DNA of 64,000 nt, from the NCBI RefSeq assembly GCF_920984665.1, contig NZ_CAKLBP010000007.1, forward strand, positions 248,001-312,000, given 5' to 3'. The position numbers were made by a program, and so were the translations under genes. Below are positions 34,699 through 43,117 of this stretch, piece by piece. The DNA comes from Pedobacter sp. Leaf170. GTDB lineage: Bacteria; Bacteroidota; Bacteroidia; Sphingobacteriales; Sphingobacteriaceae. Below the pieces are notes generated by a model. That model was not told where the DNA came from. It ran no database searches and worked only from the letters and a program-made list of their open reading frames with translations. Every line of letters starts with the position of its first letter. Within the stretch, counting starts at the first letter, position 1.

Positions 34699-35382
34699 CT
34701 AAAGTTTCATTTTCATAAAATCCATTACTCTTTTAAATTCGTCATGTAAATCCGCTTTCAAATAAATCCTTTCTTTACTAATGGGATGAAAAAAGCTTAG
34801 TTCGGATGCATGTAAGAGCATGGTTGTCATATTCCATTGCTCTAAAAAGAATTTATTTTGCTTATTGCAGCCATGTGTTCTATCGCCAATTATTGGATGC
34901 AAAATATGACTAAAATGCCGTCTTAGCTGGTGCATCCTTCCTGTTTTTGGGGTAGCTTCAACTAATGAATATCTTGAGGTTGCATGTTTGCCCAAAGGTA
35001 TATCAACCTCAGCCTTTTGCAGGGTTTTAAATGACGTAAATGCATCCTGCATGGTTCCGTTTTCTTTAGCCAAGGGATAATCTATGTCCATTATATCTGG
35101 GGCAAAACCACGTAGTATCGCAAGATATTTTTTATCAGTTTCAGTATTCATAAACTGTTGATGCATAGCAATTTCGGCTACTTTATCAAAAGCAAAAAGT
35201 AATATACCACTAGTCTTTCTATCCAGTCTATGTACCGGGCTTACGTGTTTGCCAACCTGGTCTCGGAGCATTTGAAGCGCAAATTCGGTAGCATCTCTGG
35301 CAATTGATGATTGGTGCACTAATAATCCATGCGGTTTATTTATTGCAATTAAATGTTCATCCTGATAAATGATTTCGAGCAT
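34699..35382 (-). CDS. truC: RluA-family pseudouridine synthase, TruC-like
   Basis: A 227-residue pseudouridine synthase without an S4 domain. The catalytic Asp is in the motif PVHRLDRKTSGILLFAF, and the opening IIYQDEHLIAINKPHGLLVHQS is family-typical. Absence of S4, short length and the HRLDRKTSG context favour TruC (uridine 65 of tRNA) over the rRNA enzymes RluC and RluD. The GRMHQLRRHFSH segment is the RNA-binding end. It lies 20 bases downstream of the histone-deacetylase-like gene, so an operon is possible. Confidence 0.85.
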   Translation of the reverse strand: MLEIIYQDEHLIAINKPHGLLVHQSSIARDATEFALQMLRDQVGKHVSPVHRLDRKTSGILLFAFDKVAEIAMHQQFMNTETDKKYLAILRGFAPDIMDIDYPLAKENGTMQDAFTSFKTLQKAEVDIPLGKHATSRYSLVEATPKTGRMHQLRRHFSHILHPIIGDRTHGCNKQNKFFLEQWNMTTMLLHASELSFFHPISKERIYLKADLHDEFKRVMDFMKMKL

Positions 35383-35402
35383 GGGCGAAGATAAGGATAT
35401 TG

Positions 35403-36305
35403 TTAAGTAAACAAGTCAAATGCTAATCGGTAAGTATTACAATGCGCATCAACTATATCTTTAATATCTGCAGAATAACCGCCTCCCATGCTTACTTGGA
35501 CAGGCAGGCCTTTACTCCTACACGCTTGCAAAACAATATTATCCCGCTCCTTACAGGCCATTTTGCTTAGCGAAAGTTTCCCTAACTTATCGGTGGCTAA
35601 AACATCAACACCTGATAAGTAAAATACAAAATCTGGTTTAGCTTCCAGAAATGCCTTTTCTAAATTACTAAGCATTATGGAAAGATATTCATCATCTCCA
35701 ATACCATCGTTTAATGCAACATCTAAGTTTGATAGCTCTTTTCTAAACGGAAAATTTTTATCGCCATGCATGGAAAAAGTATAAACTTTTGGATGATTTT
35801 GAAAAATTTCTGCTGTGCCGTTACCTTGATGAACATCTAAATCAATAATTAATATGCGATAAGCTAATTTCTTATTTAATAAATAGTTAACAGCAATAGC
35901 TTGGTCGTTAAGCATACAAAATCCTTCTCCCCAATTGCTACCTGCATGATGCGTTCCACCTGCAACATTAAATGCAATTCCATTAGCCATTGCAAATTGT
36001 GCCCCATCTATTGTTCCTTGGGCAATCCGTAATTCGCGTTCAATTAGCTGAGCATTAAGCGGAAAACCTATTCTTCTTTGTTCTTTAGCAGGAAGCGTCA
36101 AATTTTTCAAATGTTTCCAATAAGAAACATCATGCGTAAGAAGTACATGTTCTTCAGCCAAAGGCTCCGGATGAAAAATGTTTTCTTCAGAGATTGTACC
36201 TTCGTGCAAAAGTTGTCCGGGAATTAATTCATATTTAAGCATCGGGAAACGATGCCCTTCGGGCAGTGGATGTGCATACAGCGGATGCCAGGCAACTTTT
36301 ATCAT
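35403..36305 (-). CDS. Histone deacetylase/AcuC superfamily amidohydrolase
   Basis: A 300-residue Zn-dependent deacetylase fold. Active-site motifs are visible: NVAGGTHHAGSNWGEGFC (paired His) and IIDLDVHQGNGTAEIF (Asp and His zinc ligands); a further Asp is in YLSGVDVLATDKLG. Bacterial members deacetylate acetyl-lysine proteins, acetoin-linked targets or acetylpolyamines; the substrate here is unknown. Its start (36305) overlaps the end of the bestrophin gene by 4 bases, so the genes are co-transcribed. It has full length for the family. Confidence 0.88.
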   Translation of the reverse strand: MIKVAWHPLYAHPLPEGHRFPMLKYELIPGQLLHEGTISEENIFHPEPLAEEHVLLTHDVSYWKHLKNLTLPAKEQRRIGFPLNAQLIERELRIAQGTIDGAQFAMANGIAFNVAGGTHHAGSNWGEGFCMLNDQAIAVNYLLNKKLAYRILIIDLDVHQGNGTAEIFQNHPKVYTFSMHGDKNFPFRKELSNLDVALNDGIGDDEYLSIMLSNLEKAFLEAKPDFVFYLSGVDVLATDKLGKLSLSKMACKERDNIVLQACRSKGLPVQVSMGGGYSADIKDIVDAHCNTYRLAFDLFT

Positions 36306-37165
36306 TTACCTAATATTTCCTCCACGTGCTTTTCGATATTGTCACAAATCTGATCAACCGGTAAGTCGTTTGCATCCTCTCCAAATGGATTCTCAATTTC
36401 CTCAGCTATCAGCTCTAAACTCGCTAATACATAAAGAATAAAGGGAACGATTAATACCAGGTAATAGCCTAAACTGAAAACCCAACCAATTGGTATGGTA
36501 AGCACATAAATAAAAATGAATTTCTTTATGAAGGCACTATAAGAAAATGGAATCGGTGTATTTTTTATTCGTTCACAGCCGCCACAAATATCAGTAAATT
36601 GGTTCACGTCATTTGTTAACACGATTAATTGCTCTTGAGAGATTTGCTGGCTTGCCGTTAAAGCGTACAATCTGGAAATCATACTGCTCGCAATTTGATT
36701 GGGGATATGTTTACCGGCTTCAACCTCTATCAAAAAACTGTTTTTACCAAAATATTGTTTCTCACGTAAATGTTCTTTTAAAGCAAAGGCATATTTTGGA
36801 ATACCATATTCAAAGAAACGAACGTCATCGTTGGATAGATTTAAAGCCTTAATTTTCATTGAAAAGTTTCGGCTAACATTGGTTAAGTTTCCTAAAAGCT
36901 TCCTGCCATCCCACCACCTGTCGTAAGATGTATTTGTTCTAAATACCAGTAGCATCGATATTACAAAGCCAAGTAAACTGTGCATCATGCCGATATTACT
37001 TACATAATCACTTTTAGAAAGTTTAAAAACATTCAATTCCAAGAAAGCCACTAATGCCGAGAAAATTGAAACGCTTAACATCAGCGGCCATAATTTCCGG
37101 ATGGTATCAGCCTTATGAACATTAAATATGAAAGTAAACCAATCTTTAGGATTATAATTAATCAT
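36302..37165 (-). CDS. Bestrophin-like anion channel (UPF0187)
   Basis: A 287-residue bestrophin family protein: N-terminal IINYNPKDW-like opening, membrane helices at about 28-48, 60-78, 205-230 and 235-255, and the conserved RTNTSYDRWWDGRK segment. The C-terminal IENPFGEDANDLPVD is the family signature. Bacterial bestrophins form pentameric ion channels. Its start is one base after the stop of kynU, and it overlaps the deacetylase gene, giving the operon kynU, bestrophin, deacetylase and possibly the pseudouridine synthase. Confidence 0.9.
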   Translation of the reverse strand: MINYNPKDWFTFIFNVHKADTIRKLWPLMLSVSIFSALVAFLELNVFKLSKSDYVSNIGMMHSLLGFVISMLLVFRTNTSYDRWWDGRKLLGNLTNVSRNFSMKIKALNLSNDDVRFFEYGIPKYAFALKEHLREKQYFGKNSFLIEVEAGKHIPNQIASSMISRLYALTASQQISQEQLIVLTNDVNQFTDICGGCERIKNTPIPFSYSAFIKKFIFIYVLTIPIGWVFSLGYYLVLIVPFILYVLASLELIAEEIENPFGEDANDLPVDQICDNIEKHVEEILGK

Positions 37166-38467
37166 TTAGCTTATGTTAATGTTTAAAACTTGTTTGCATA
37201 CTTTTAATAACGCTTGTCCGGTTAAATAAATATCTTCAAAAGAATTATACAAGGGAATCGGACTTAAGCGTATCACGTTTGGCTCACGCCAATCTCCAAG
37301 CACCCCGAAATCAATCAAACCATCAAAAATCTCTTTTCCTTTTTGCGCTGCGATGATAGAAAGTTGCGATCCTCTATCTATGGGGTTTTTAGGTGTAATT
37401 ATTTTAAACTGCAACAAATTAATTTCTTTATTAACCTGATTGATAATAAATTCTAAATATCCAGTTAAACTTATACTTTTATTCCTAAGCGCTTCTACAT
37501 TGCCGGCTTTATCAAAAATTTGTAGCGACGCGTGGTAAAGCGCCATTGGCATTACCTGCGTACAACTCACCTGCCAACCATCTGCACCTGCTTCCGCAAC
37601 AAAGCCCTTTTCCATTTTAAAACGTTTACTTTCCTGATAACCCCACCATCCCGCAAAGCGATTCAGGCTGGTATTGTTATGATGTTTTTGATGGACGAAA
37701 ATGCCACTAATTCCACCAGGACCAGAATTTTGATATTTATATGAACACCAGCATGCAAAATCTACATCCCAATTGTGCAACTGTAACGGCACATTACCTG
37801 CAGCATGGGCTAAATCCCAGCCCACAATTGCACCAACATCGTGACCAGCCGTAGTGATTTTCTCCATATCATACCATTGGCCGGTATAATAATTAATTCC
37901 TCCAAAAAGGACTAAGGCTATTTCCTCGCCATTTTCTTTGATTTTAGCAACAATATCTTCATTCCTTAAAATTTCTTCGCCTTCCCTTGGAAATACCTCT
38001 ATAATTGCTTCATTTGGATTAAAGCCATGAAACTTAACCTGACTTTCAATGGCATATTGATCGGAAGGAAAAGCACCACCTTCCATTATAATTTTAAAGC
38101 GTTTGCCTTTTGGTTGATAAAAACTCACCATCAATAAATGAAGGTTTACCGTTAGCGTATTCATCGGACAAACCTCCATTGGTGATGCCCCAACAATCGG
38201 GGCCATCAAATTTTTAAGCGCTTTATGGTAAAACATCCAAGGTTCCTCACCATCAAACCAGCCCTCTACAGCATAGTTTGCCCAATTATCTAGCTGACGA
38301 TTTAAAACCTCTCTTGCTACTTTAGGTTGCAAACCTAAAGAATTGCCGCACAGATATATAAACTCTCCATTTTTATGATTTGGAAATAGAAATTCAGACC
38401 TAAATTCTTTTAAAGAATCTGTTTCATCCAAGTGCTTTGCGAAAGCTAAATTATTTTCAAAATTCAT
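37166..38467 (-). CDS. kynU: Kynureninase
   Basis: A 433-residue fold-type I PLP enzyme cleaving L-kynurenine (or 3-hydroxykynurenine) to anthranilate (or 3-hydroxyanthranilate) and alanine. The PLP lysine is in FACWCSYKYQNSGPGG; GNSLGLQPK and the WDLAHAAGN segment (PLP-binding Asp) are typical. No tryptophan dioxygenase, formamidase or kynurenine monooxygenase lies in this window, so the remainder of the pathway must be elsewhere. A terminator-like hairpin (38487-38514) lies upstream, and the bestrophin gene follows directly. Confidence 0.94.
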   Translation of the reverse strand: MNFENNLAFAKHLDETDSLKEFRSEFLFPNHKNGEFIYLCGNSLGLQPKVAREVLNRQLDNWANYAVEGWFDGEEPWMFYHKALKNLMAPIVGASPMEVCPMNTLTVNLHLLMVSFYQPKGKRFKIIMEGGAFPSDQYAIESQVKFHGFNPNEAIIEVFPREGEEILRNEDIVAKIKENGEEIALVLFGGINYYTGQWYDMEKITTAGHDVGAIVGWDLAHAAGNVPLQLHNWDVDFACWCSYKYQNSGPGGISGIFVHQKHHNNTSLNRFAGWWGYQESKRFKMEKGFVAEAGADGWQVSCTQVMPMALYHASLQIFDKAGNVEALRNKSISLTGYLEFIINQVNKEINLLQFKIITPKNPIDRGSQLSIIAAQKGKEIFDGLIDFGVLGDWREPNVIRLSPIPLYNSFEDIYLTGQALLKVCKQVLNINIS

Positions 38468-38479
38468 TGCCTCAATATT

Positions 38480-38514
38480 ACAAAAAAAGCAGGCATTGTT
38501 TCCAATCCTGCTTC
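38480..38514 (-). terminator. Terminator after the PNPOx-like gene
   Basis: AAGCAGG (38488-38494) pairs with CCTGCTT (38507-38513). On the minus strand the stem is followed by a U run (A run at 38482-38488), so it ends transcription of the gene at 38533. Confidence 0.75.
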
Positions 38515-38532
38515 AATCTGTTTTGATAATTG

Positions 38533-39021
38533 TTAAAATTTTATCGTGTCGTGTTTGCCAATATCTGGTGTATCGCCAGTAACAACAGCCTTTAATATGC
38601 TAAATAAAACTACAATTTTTGATGATGATGAATCCCAGTATTCTGCTTCTTCTGGTGTAACTTTTATCAAAATCAATCTTGGGTCTTCAACGCCATCAGG
38701 AAACCATGCTTTAACAAATGGATTAAAATAAGCTTCTTTTCTAACTTTATCATCTACTAATTCTGCCTTCCCCTTTACAGTTAGATAAGTGTTTTTAGAC
38801 GGCTCACTATAAGCAAGCAGAACATTATTATCTTTTGAAATTTCTTTCGATTTTAATGAATATTCATTGGTAAAAAACCAAATACTTCCATCTTCTTCAA
38901 TTTTTGCAGTACCCATTGGGCGACTACCGAATTCATCCTTAGTTGAAACTGTAGTAAACATACATGTTCTTACACTTTCAGCCATTTCTTTTAGAATTGA
39001 TATATTTTTCTCGTTTTTCAT
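38533..39021 (-). CDS. Pyridoxamine 5'-phosphate oxidase-like flavin protein (general stress protein 26 type)
   Basis: A 162-residue split-barrel FMN-binding protein. The pattern MAESVRTCMFTT, RPMGTAKI, IWFFTNEYSLKSKEI and NVLLAYSEPSKNTYLTVKG matches the Bacillus general stress protein 26 and PNPOx_like group, not the vitamin B6 enzyme PdxH, which has extra residues. The role is probably redox or flavin binding under stress. The upstream kynU and downstream DNA glycosylase are separate units, and the terminator at 38480-38514 isolates it. Confidence 0.85.
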   Translation of the reverse strand: MKNEKNISILKEMAESVRTCMFTTVSTKDEFGSRPMGTAKIEEDGSIWFFTNEYSLKSKEISKDNNVLLAYSEPSKNTYLTVKGKAELVDDKVRKEAYFNPFVKAWFPDGVEDPRLILIKVTPEEAEYWDSSSSKIVVLFSILKAVVTGDTPDIGKHDTIKF

Positions 39022-39072
39022 AGCTTAATTTTATATAGATGAAAAACAGCGGTATGTTAGAAATGTTTTAGT

Positions 39073-39678
39073 TTAAACCTTATTTGGTTTACTAACATAT
39101 TTATTTCCTTTAACAAAAAAACGCCAGGGTAATAGAGCATGTTCCTTTGCATAAGCAATCCCAACACGAGGCGTAGCAGCTATTTCAATGTCCTCATATT
39201 TTATACCATAATCCTCTATCCAGATTTCATCACCTGTTAAGTTTTTAGCATTAAAAGTTTTATCAATACCCAAAGCCTTTGCCGCCGAACCTGGTCCGGA
39301 TGAAATTGCTGGTTTTGAAAGTAACATGTTACGCCTTTGCTCAATGATATCAATTCCAAGAATTGGCTCAATCGCCCTTATCAAAATCGCATGCGGTTCA
39401 TCTTTGGCAGCGCTTACAACATTAAAAAGATGGTGCATACCATAACAGAGATAAACATAAGCAACACCACCTTCGCTATACATCGTTTCTGTTCTGCCGG
39501 TTCTTCTGCCTCCATAAGCATGTGAAGCTTTATCTTTAACACCAAAATAAGCTTCAGTTTCGACAATAATGCCAGCAGTTAATTCATTATCAATGTTGGT
39601 ATAGAGCACCTTTCCTAATAAATCCTTTGCCAGAAAAATTGCATCAGAATTTAAATAATATTCGGCTTTTAGCTTCAA
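39073..39678 (-). CDS. DNA-3-methyladenine glycosylase (AAG/MPG family)
   Basis: A 201-residue monofunctional DNA glycosylase of the Aag/MPG fold, excising alkylated or deaminated purines (3-methyladenine, hypoxanthine) to start base excision repair. Typical blocks are LAKDLLGKVL, IIVETEAYFGVKDKASHAYGGRRTGRTE, VYLCYGMHHLFNVV and the SGPGSAAKALGI segment. Together with endonuclease V (27.8 kb) and Ku (47.7 kb) it adds to the repair content of this window. It lies 13 bases downstream of the GAF-domain gene and may be in an operon with it. Confidence 0.93.
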   Translation of the reverse strand: MKLKAEYYLNSDAIFLAKDLLGKVLYTNIDNELTAGIIVETEAYFGVKDKASHAYGGRRTGRTETMYSEGGVAYVYLCYGMHHLFNVVSAAKDEPHAILIRAIEPILGIDIIEQRRNMLLSKPAISSGPGSAAKALGIDKTFNAKNLTGDEIWIEDYGIKYEDIEIAATPRVGIAYAKEHALLPWRFFVKGNKYVSKPNKV

Positions 39679-39691
39679 AATAATTAACTTA

Positions 39692-40168
39692 TTACTTTAA
39701 TAAAATTGATATAACCTGCTGTAAATAAACACTATCAATATTATCATAATGATTTAAGTATTCACTATCTACATCAAGCACACCAATTACTTCACCATCC
39801 TTTATCAATGGCAAAACGATTTCTGATTTAGATGCAGTTGCACACGCAATATGACCAGGAAATTCATCAACATTTGGTACAATAAGCGTTTTGGATTGTG
39901 CCCATGAAGCGCCACAAACACCTTTGCCTTTTTTAATGCGGGTACAAGCAACCGGACCTTGAAATGGACCCAAAACTAATTCATCATTCTTTACAAGATA
40001 AAAACCTACCCAAAACCAGTTAAACTGCTCTTTAAGTGCTGCTGATACATTAGCCATATTCGCAACGAAATCTTCTTCCCCATCAAGCAATGCCATAATT
40101 TGAGGGATTAATGATTCATATTGTTCTGCCTTTGTTTTGTTTCTATCAATAGTTAAATCTTCTGCCAT
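39692..40168 (-). CDS. Free methionine-(R)-sulfoxide reductase (GAF domain)
   Basis: A 158-residue GAF-fold protein of the fRMsr (YebR/MsrC) family, which reduces free L-methionine-(R)-sulfoxide. The three active cysteines are Cys75 (VACTRIKKGKG), Cys85 (GVCGASWAQ) and Cys109 (HIACATASKSE); their spacing of 10 and 24 residues equals that of the E. coli enzyme. The Met at 40168 (MAEDLTI) is chosen; the longer frame to 40198 adds a non-family stretch. It is transcribed before the DNA glycosylase gene with a 13-base gap. Confidence 0.92.
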   Translation of the reverse strand: MAEDLTIDRNKTKAEQYESLIPQIMALLDGEEDFVANMANVSAALKEQFNWFWVGFYLVKNDELVLGPFQGPVACTRIKKGKGVCGASWAQSKTLIVPNVDEFPGHIACATASKSEIVLPLIKDGEVIGVLDVDSEYLNHYDNIDSVYLQQVISILLK

Positions 40169-40286
40169 AATGCAAGCAAAGTTAATCATGATAACCATGT
40201 TTTTAAGATTTCACTTTGATAATGACAAAAATTTGAAAACATGGACTTATAATTTGATTAGTTTTGAATGAATTAATGATTAATAA

Positions 40287-40976
40287 ATGATTGTAGCATT
40301 AACCATAACAAAGTTTAAACCCATAACAATACCATTCGCTTTTATAGGAATGGCTATTTTGAGGCTACCATTAATACTAAATAGAAAGTGCTCATTCTGG
40401 AAATTGATGGGTGCCGGAAAAGATGCACAAGTAGATTTAGGTCCGGATTTTAAGCATTGGGCAATATTGACAGCGTGGGAGAATAAAGCAGATTGCGATG
40501 ACTTCTACAAACATTCATTCCCAATTAAATGGTTTCGCATGTTTGGTATTGAAGAATTTACTGTATTACTTAAACCTTTAACATCACATGGTTTATGGTC
40601 AGGAAAACAGCCATTTAAGATTGAAAAATCTAATGAAAATAAATCTGGAAAAGTGGCAGTAATTACAAGAGCCGCCATTAAATTAAATAAGCGTAAAGAA
40701 TTTAGAGACAACATTTCTAGAGCTGCAAAAGAAATGCGCAAAGCAGAAGGATTTATAATATCTGCCGGCGTTGGTGAAAACCCTTATTTAGATCAGGCAA
40801 CTTTTTCTATTTGGGAGAATGTAGAGGCGATGAAAAATTATGCCTATAAATCTGTCGACCACTCAGACGTTATAAAATTAACCAGGCAACGGAAATGGTA
40901 TTCGGAAGAATTATTTGCTCGTTTCGCAATAATACAATGTACAGGGAGCCTAAACAGACAATCCATATCTCTTTAA
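40287..40976 (+). CDS. Spheroidene monooxygenase (CrtA)-like protein
   Basis: A 229-residue protein resembling the CrtA-like family often annotated in Bacteroidetes as spheroidene monooxygenase: MIVALTITKFKP, an N-terminal hydrophobic helix, FKHWAILTAWENKADCDDFYKHS and a C-terminal FSIWENVEAMKNYAYKS half. The two halves look like duplicated ferredoxin-like (antibiotic monooxygenase/DUF3291-type) domains. Carotenoid 2-ketolation is known only for true CrtA; here the reaction is unproven. It lies near the phytochrome and heme oxygenase genes but is not in their operon. Confidence 0.75.
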   Translation: MIVALTITKFKPITIPFAFIGMAILRLPLILNRKCSFWKLMGAGKDAQVDLGPDFKHWAILTAWENKADCDDFYKHSFPIKWFRMFGIEEFTVLLKPLTSHGLWSGKQPFKIEKSNENKSGKVAVITRAAIKLNKRKEFRDNISRAAKEMRKAEGFIISAGVGENPYLDQATFSIWENVEAMKNYAYKSVDHSDVIKLTRQRKWYSEELFARFAIIQCTGSLNRQSISL

Positions 40977-41010
40977 AAACACAATAAATTTATTTAAACA
41001 ATATAAAACC

Positions 41011-41262
41011 ATGAGAGTTGTAGCAGAACTTCCGCACCCGGAATGTAAAATATCAATTTTTTCGATGAACCAAAAGTTCATAGTGAAATTTGAACAGGGC
41101 ACATTTGAACAAAGCTATAAATTAGCAGAGTTAGACTTAAGTGGGGGTGGCGTAAATGATGTGTTTGAAATCTTAGATGAAGAGTTTATAGCTACCGTGA
41201 TTGAGCGCTTTAAAACGATGCGCATTGATTTTGGATTAGCTTATAAAAGACATCAATATTAG
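41011..41262 (+). CDS. Conserved small protein of unknown function
   Basis: An 83-residue protein without signal peptide or membrane segment. It opens MRVVAELPHPECKISIFSMNQKFIVKFEQG, a strand-rich start, and ends in a helix (EEFIATVIERFKTMRIDFGLAY). The composition and clean start look like a real gene; similar short proteins occur in Bacteroidetes but no function is known to me. It follows the CrtA-like gene by 34 bases in the same direction, so co-expression is plausible. Confidence 0.65.
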   Translation: MRVVAELPHPECKISIFSMNQKFIVKFEQGTFEQSYKLAELDLSGGGVNDVFEILDEEFIATVIERFKTMRIDFGLAYKRHQY

Positions 41263-41666
41263 TATGTAACAAATTGATTTACAGTACATAAAATTATTAA
41301 ACAGAATTTTATTTTGAATTTAAAGCCCAAATACAGCAATTAAAGCTCAGCTATATAATTATTTACTTGAGCAATATAAATCTAAATAGCTGATATTCAA
41401 TTATTAATAATAGCAAACAAAATTATATTTTGATGCCTCGTATAGCCAAATAAATGATAATTTGAGCTGAATTGAGCAATCTGCATCCATTAGTAGATCA
41501 AAATAAATGTACAAGAAAATTATTCAGGTTAGATTTGATGTCGGGATTGAATAATAGTGAATTGACTATGCTAACAGACATTCACCATTACCCTTATGGA
41601 AATGGTACAAAAGCAAAAAGGTCCCGATTTATAGTCGGGACCTTTTTATTTGTACTCGCGAAATTA
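41263..41666. other. Intergenic stretch without a gene, ending in a terminator
   Basis: About 400 very AT-rich bases between the 83-residue protein and the Hc1 gene. A frame on the plus strand (41472-41720) runs through the terminator and the opposite Hc1 gene and is not credible. I see no RNA gene or promoter that I can support, only the hairpin at 41616-41646. Confidence 0.6.
41616..41646. terminator. Terminator after the Hc1 gene
   Basis: AAAAAGGTCCCGA (41616-41628) pairs with TCGGGACCTTTTT (41635-41647), giving a stem of about 13 base pairs with A and T runs on both sides. On the minus strand it follows the Hc1 stop. Confidence 0.88.
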
Positions 41667-41846
41667 TTATTTTCCAGAGTTTTTCTTGTCAGTTACTTCT
41701 GCACGGATTTCTTGTGCTAAAACTTTAAGATCTTGCATTGCTTTACGCACACGAGTACCAGCAGCTGCATTGCCAGCGTTATAAAATTTTTCTACATCTG
41801 CTTCTATTGCAGCTACAGCAGCTTTAACTTTTGAGAATTTTTCCAT
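41667..41846 (-). CDS. Histone H1-like protein Hc1
   Basis: A 59-residue Lys/Ala-rich protein, MEKFSKVKAAVAAIEADVEK at the start, then a central RVRKAMQDLKVLAQEIRAEV and a short basic tail (TDKKNSGK). This matches the short Hc1-type histone-like proteins found in Bacteroidetes, related to chlamydial HctA, which bind and compact DNA. It is below the usual length cutoff for gene calling, so it is easily missed. A TATATTTG -7 box lies at 41924-41931 and a strong terminator follows. Expression is probably high. Confidence 0.85.
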   Translation of the reverse strand: MEKFSKVKAAVAAIEADVEKFYNAGNAAAGTRVRKAMQDLKVLAQEIRAEVTDKKNSGK

Positions 41847-41923
41847 CGCTAATTGATGTTTTTAAGGTTTAAAAAATTTATTTCATCAATAATACATATT
41901 TACCTCGAATTAACAAGAGAATG

Positions 41924-41931
41924 CAAATATA
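41924..41931 (-). promoter_or_regulatory. Hc1 gene -7 promoter box
   Basis: TATATTTG on the minus strand matches TAnnTTTG and gives a 5' leader of about 70 bases before the Hc1 ATG at 41846. The -33 region is weak. Confidence 0.4.
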
Positions 41932-42007
41932 AATTTGAAAGAAGTTTTGCACATTTTGAAAAGCCCTAACATGCCTTTGCAATATAATGAGGGTATATTT
42001 TGGATTT

Positions 42008-42616
42008 TCAACCTAAAAAAACAGGTGTATTCCAGTTCATCTGTTTGGATAATTTTATCAGATTTTCAAAGGTTTTATTGGCGCTATTAATGGTTCTATC
42101 GTAGTCTTGCTCCTGCACCGTTTCATTTAACACAGCAACAAAAGTTTTCCATTTTGCGCTTAAATCATCACCATAAACACCATAATAATTTAAACCAGCT
42201 TCTTTGCCTTCAAAGTTAGAATTGGCTAAAATATGCTTCTTAATCACGTTTCCGCCTAATGTGGCGCCTTCTAGTACATAAAGCGCACCTAAAACTTCAG
42301 CATTATTGGGCGCTGGCAAATACAATTCAAAATTTAATGGAGGTAAGGTTAAAACATCAATGTTCCAATAAGTCAAATCCTTTTGTAATGATTCAAGCTT
42401 CAATCTATTTTTCATATCGAGCTGGCTTGCAATGCTGTCATCTAACATATTTGCCAAGCTATGTTCTAATTTTTGATGGATGATGTAATTAATGGTAAGC
42501 AACTTTTTATAATTTTCGATGCTTAAAGTTTTGTTCATAATATCATTAACAAACATTAATGATTCTAACTGTTGGTGTTTATCTCCGGTTTGATTTCTTA
42601 ATAAATTGGCAATCAT
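42008..42616 (-). CDS. Biliverdin-producing heme oxygenase (BphO-like)
   Basis: A 202-residue bacterial heme oxygenase opening heme to biliverdin, CO and iron. The proximal heme ligand is His14 in TGDKHQQLE and the distal helix motif is GALYVLEGATLGGNVI. It lies just downstream of a bacteriophytochrome gene, which needs biliverdin as chromophore. A hairpin terminator at 42648-42674 lies between the response regulator and this gene, so it may have its own promoter or depend on read-through. An iron-release role alone is less likely given the neighbour. Confidence 0.88.
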   Translation of the reverse strand: MIANLLRNQTGDKHQQLESLMFVNDIMNKTLSIENYKKLLTINYIIHQKLEHSLANMLDDSIASQLDMKNRLKLESLQKDLTYWNIDVLTLPPLNFELYLPAPNNAEVLGALYVLEGATLGGNVIKKHILANSNFEGKEAGLNYYGVYGDDLSAKWKTFVAVLNETVQEQDYDRTINSANKTFENLIKLSKQMNWNTPVFLG

Positions 42617-42647
42617 TGTGATTTAAAATATCGATGGTTGTAAAAAA

Positions 42648-42674
42648 GAAAAGATTCGGCGTAAACCGAATCTT
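42648..42674 (-). terminator. Terminator between the response regulator and heme oxygenase genes
   Basis: AAGATTCGG (42651-42659) pairs with CCGAATCTT (42666-42674), followed on the minus strand by a U run (A run at 42642-42647). Confidence 0.8.
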
Positions 42675-42693
42675 CAATCTATATAAGTAAAAA

Positions 42694-43113
42694 TTAATTT
42701 AAGCGTAAATGCTGGTTAAACCAGAAATCGTGTACCGAATGTACACATTGTACCAAATTGTCGTATCCGTTTGGTTTAGTTAAGTAAGCATTAGCTCCAA
42801 ACTCTATTGATGCTTTAATATCATCAGGATTATCAGAGGTAGAAAACAATATTACCGGTACAGACTTTAAATAAGGAATATCTCGGATAAATTTAAGTAA
42901 ATCTAAACCAGATAAGCCTGGTAAGTTTAAATCCAGCAATATCAGCTTGGGTTTTGTTTTAGTATCGGCAAAGTTTTGAAGTTTTCGAAGCGCTTCTGTT
43001 CCATCCTCAACAATCGTTAAGTTTAAACTGTCTTTCACTTCCTGAATTGCACTCTGCATAAAAAATGCATAGTCCACATCGTCTTCTACGTAAAATATAT
43101 CGGGCGTTTTCAT
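42694..43113 (-). CDS. Response regulator, Rcp1-like (phytochrome partner)
   Basis: A 139-residue single receiver domain with no output domain. The phosphoacceptor is Asp61 (LILLDLNLPG), the acidic pocket is EDD at 10-12, and the conserved Lys113 is in LTKPNG. The extra helix turns and length match the Rcp1/CheY-like partners of phytochromes. Its ATG lies 4 bases after the stop of the phytochrome kinase gene, so it is almost certainly the direct phosphotransfer target. Because it lacks an effector domain, output must go through another protein. Confidence 0.93.
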   Translation of the reverse strand: MKTPDIFYVEDDVDYAFFMQSAIQEVKDSLNLTIVEDGTEALRKLQNFADTKTKPKLILLDLNLPGLSGLDLLKFIRDIPYLKSVPVILFSTSDNPDDIKASIEFGANAYLTKPNGYDNLVQCVHSVHDFWFNQHLRLN

Positions 43114-43117
43114 CTTA

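Noticed and set aside
41472..41720. Plus-strand frame of 82 codons
   Set aside because: It runs through a perfect terminator and the antisense of the Hc1 gene; amino acid composition is unlike a protein.
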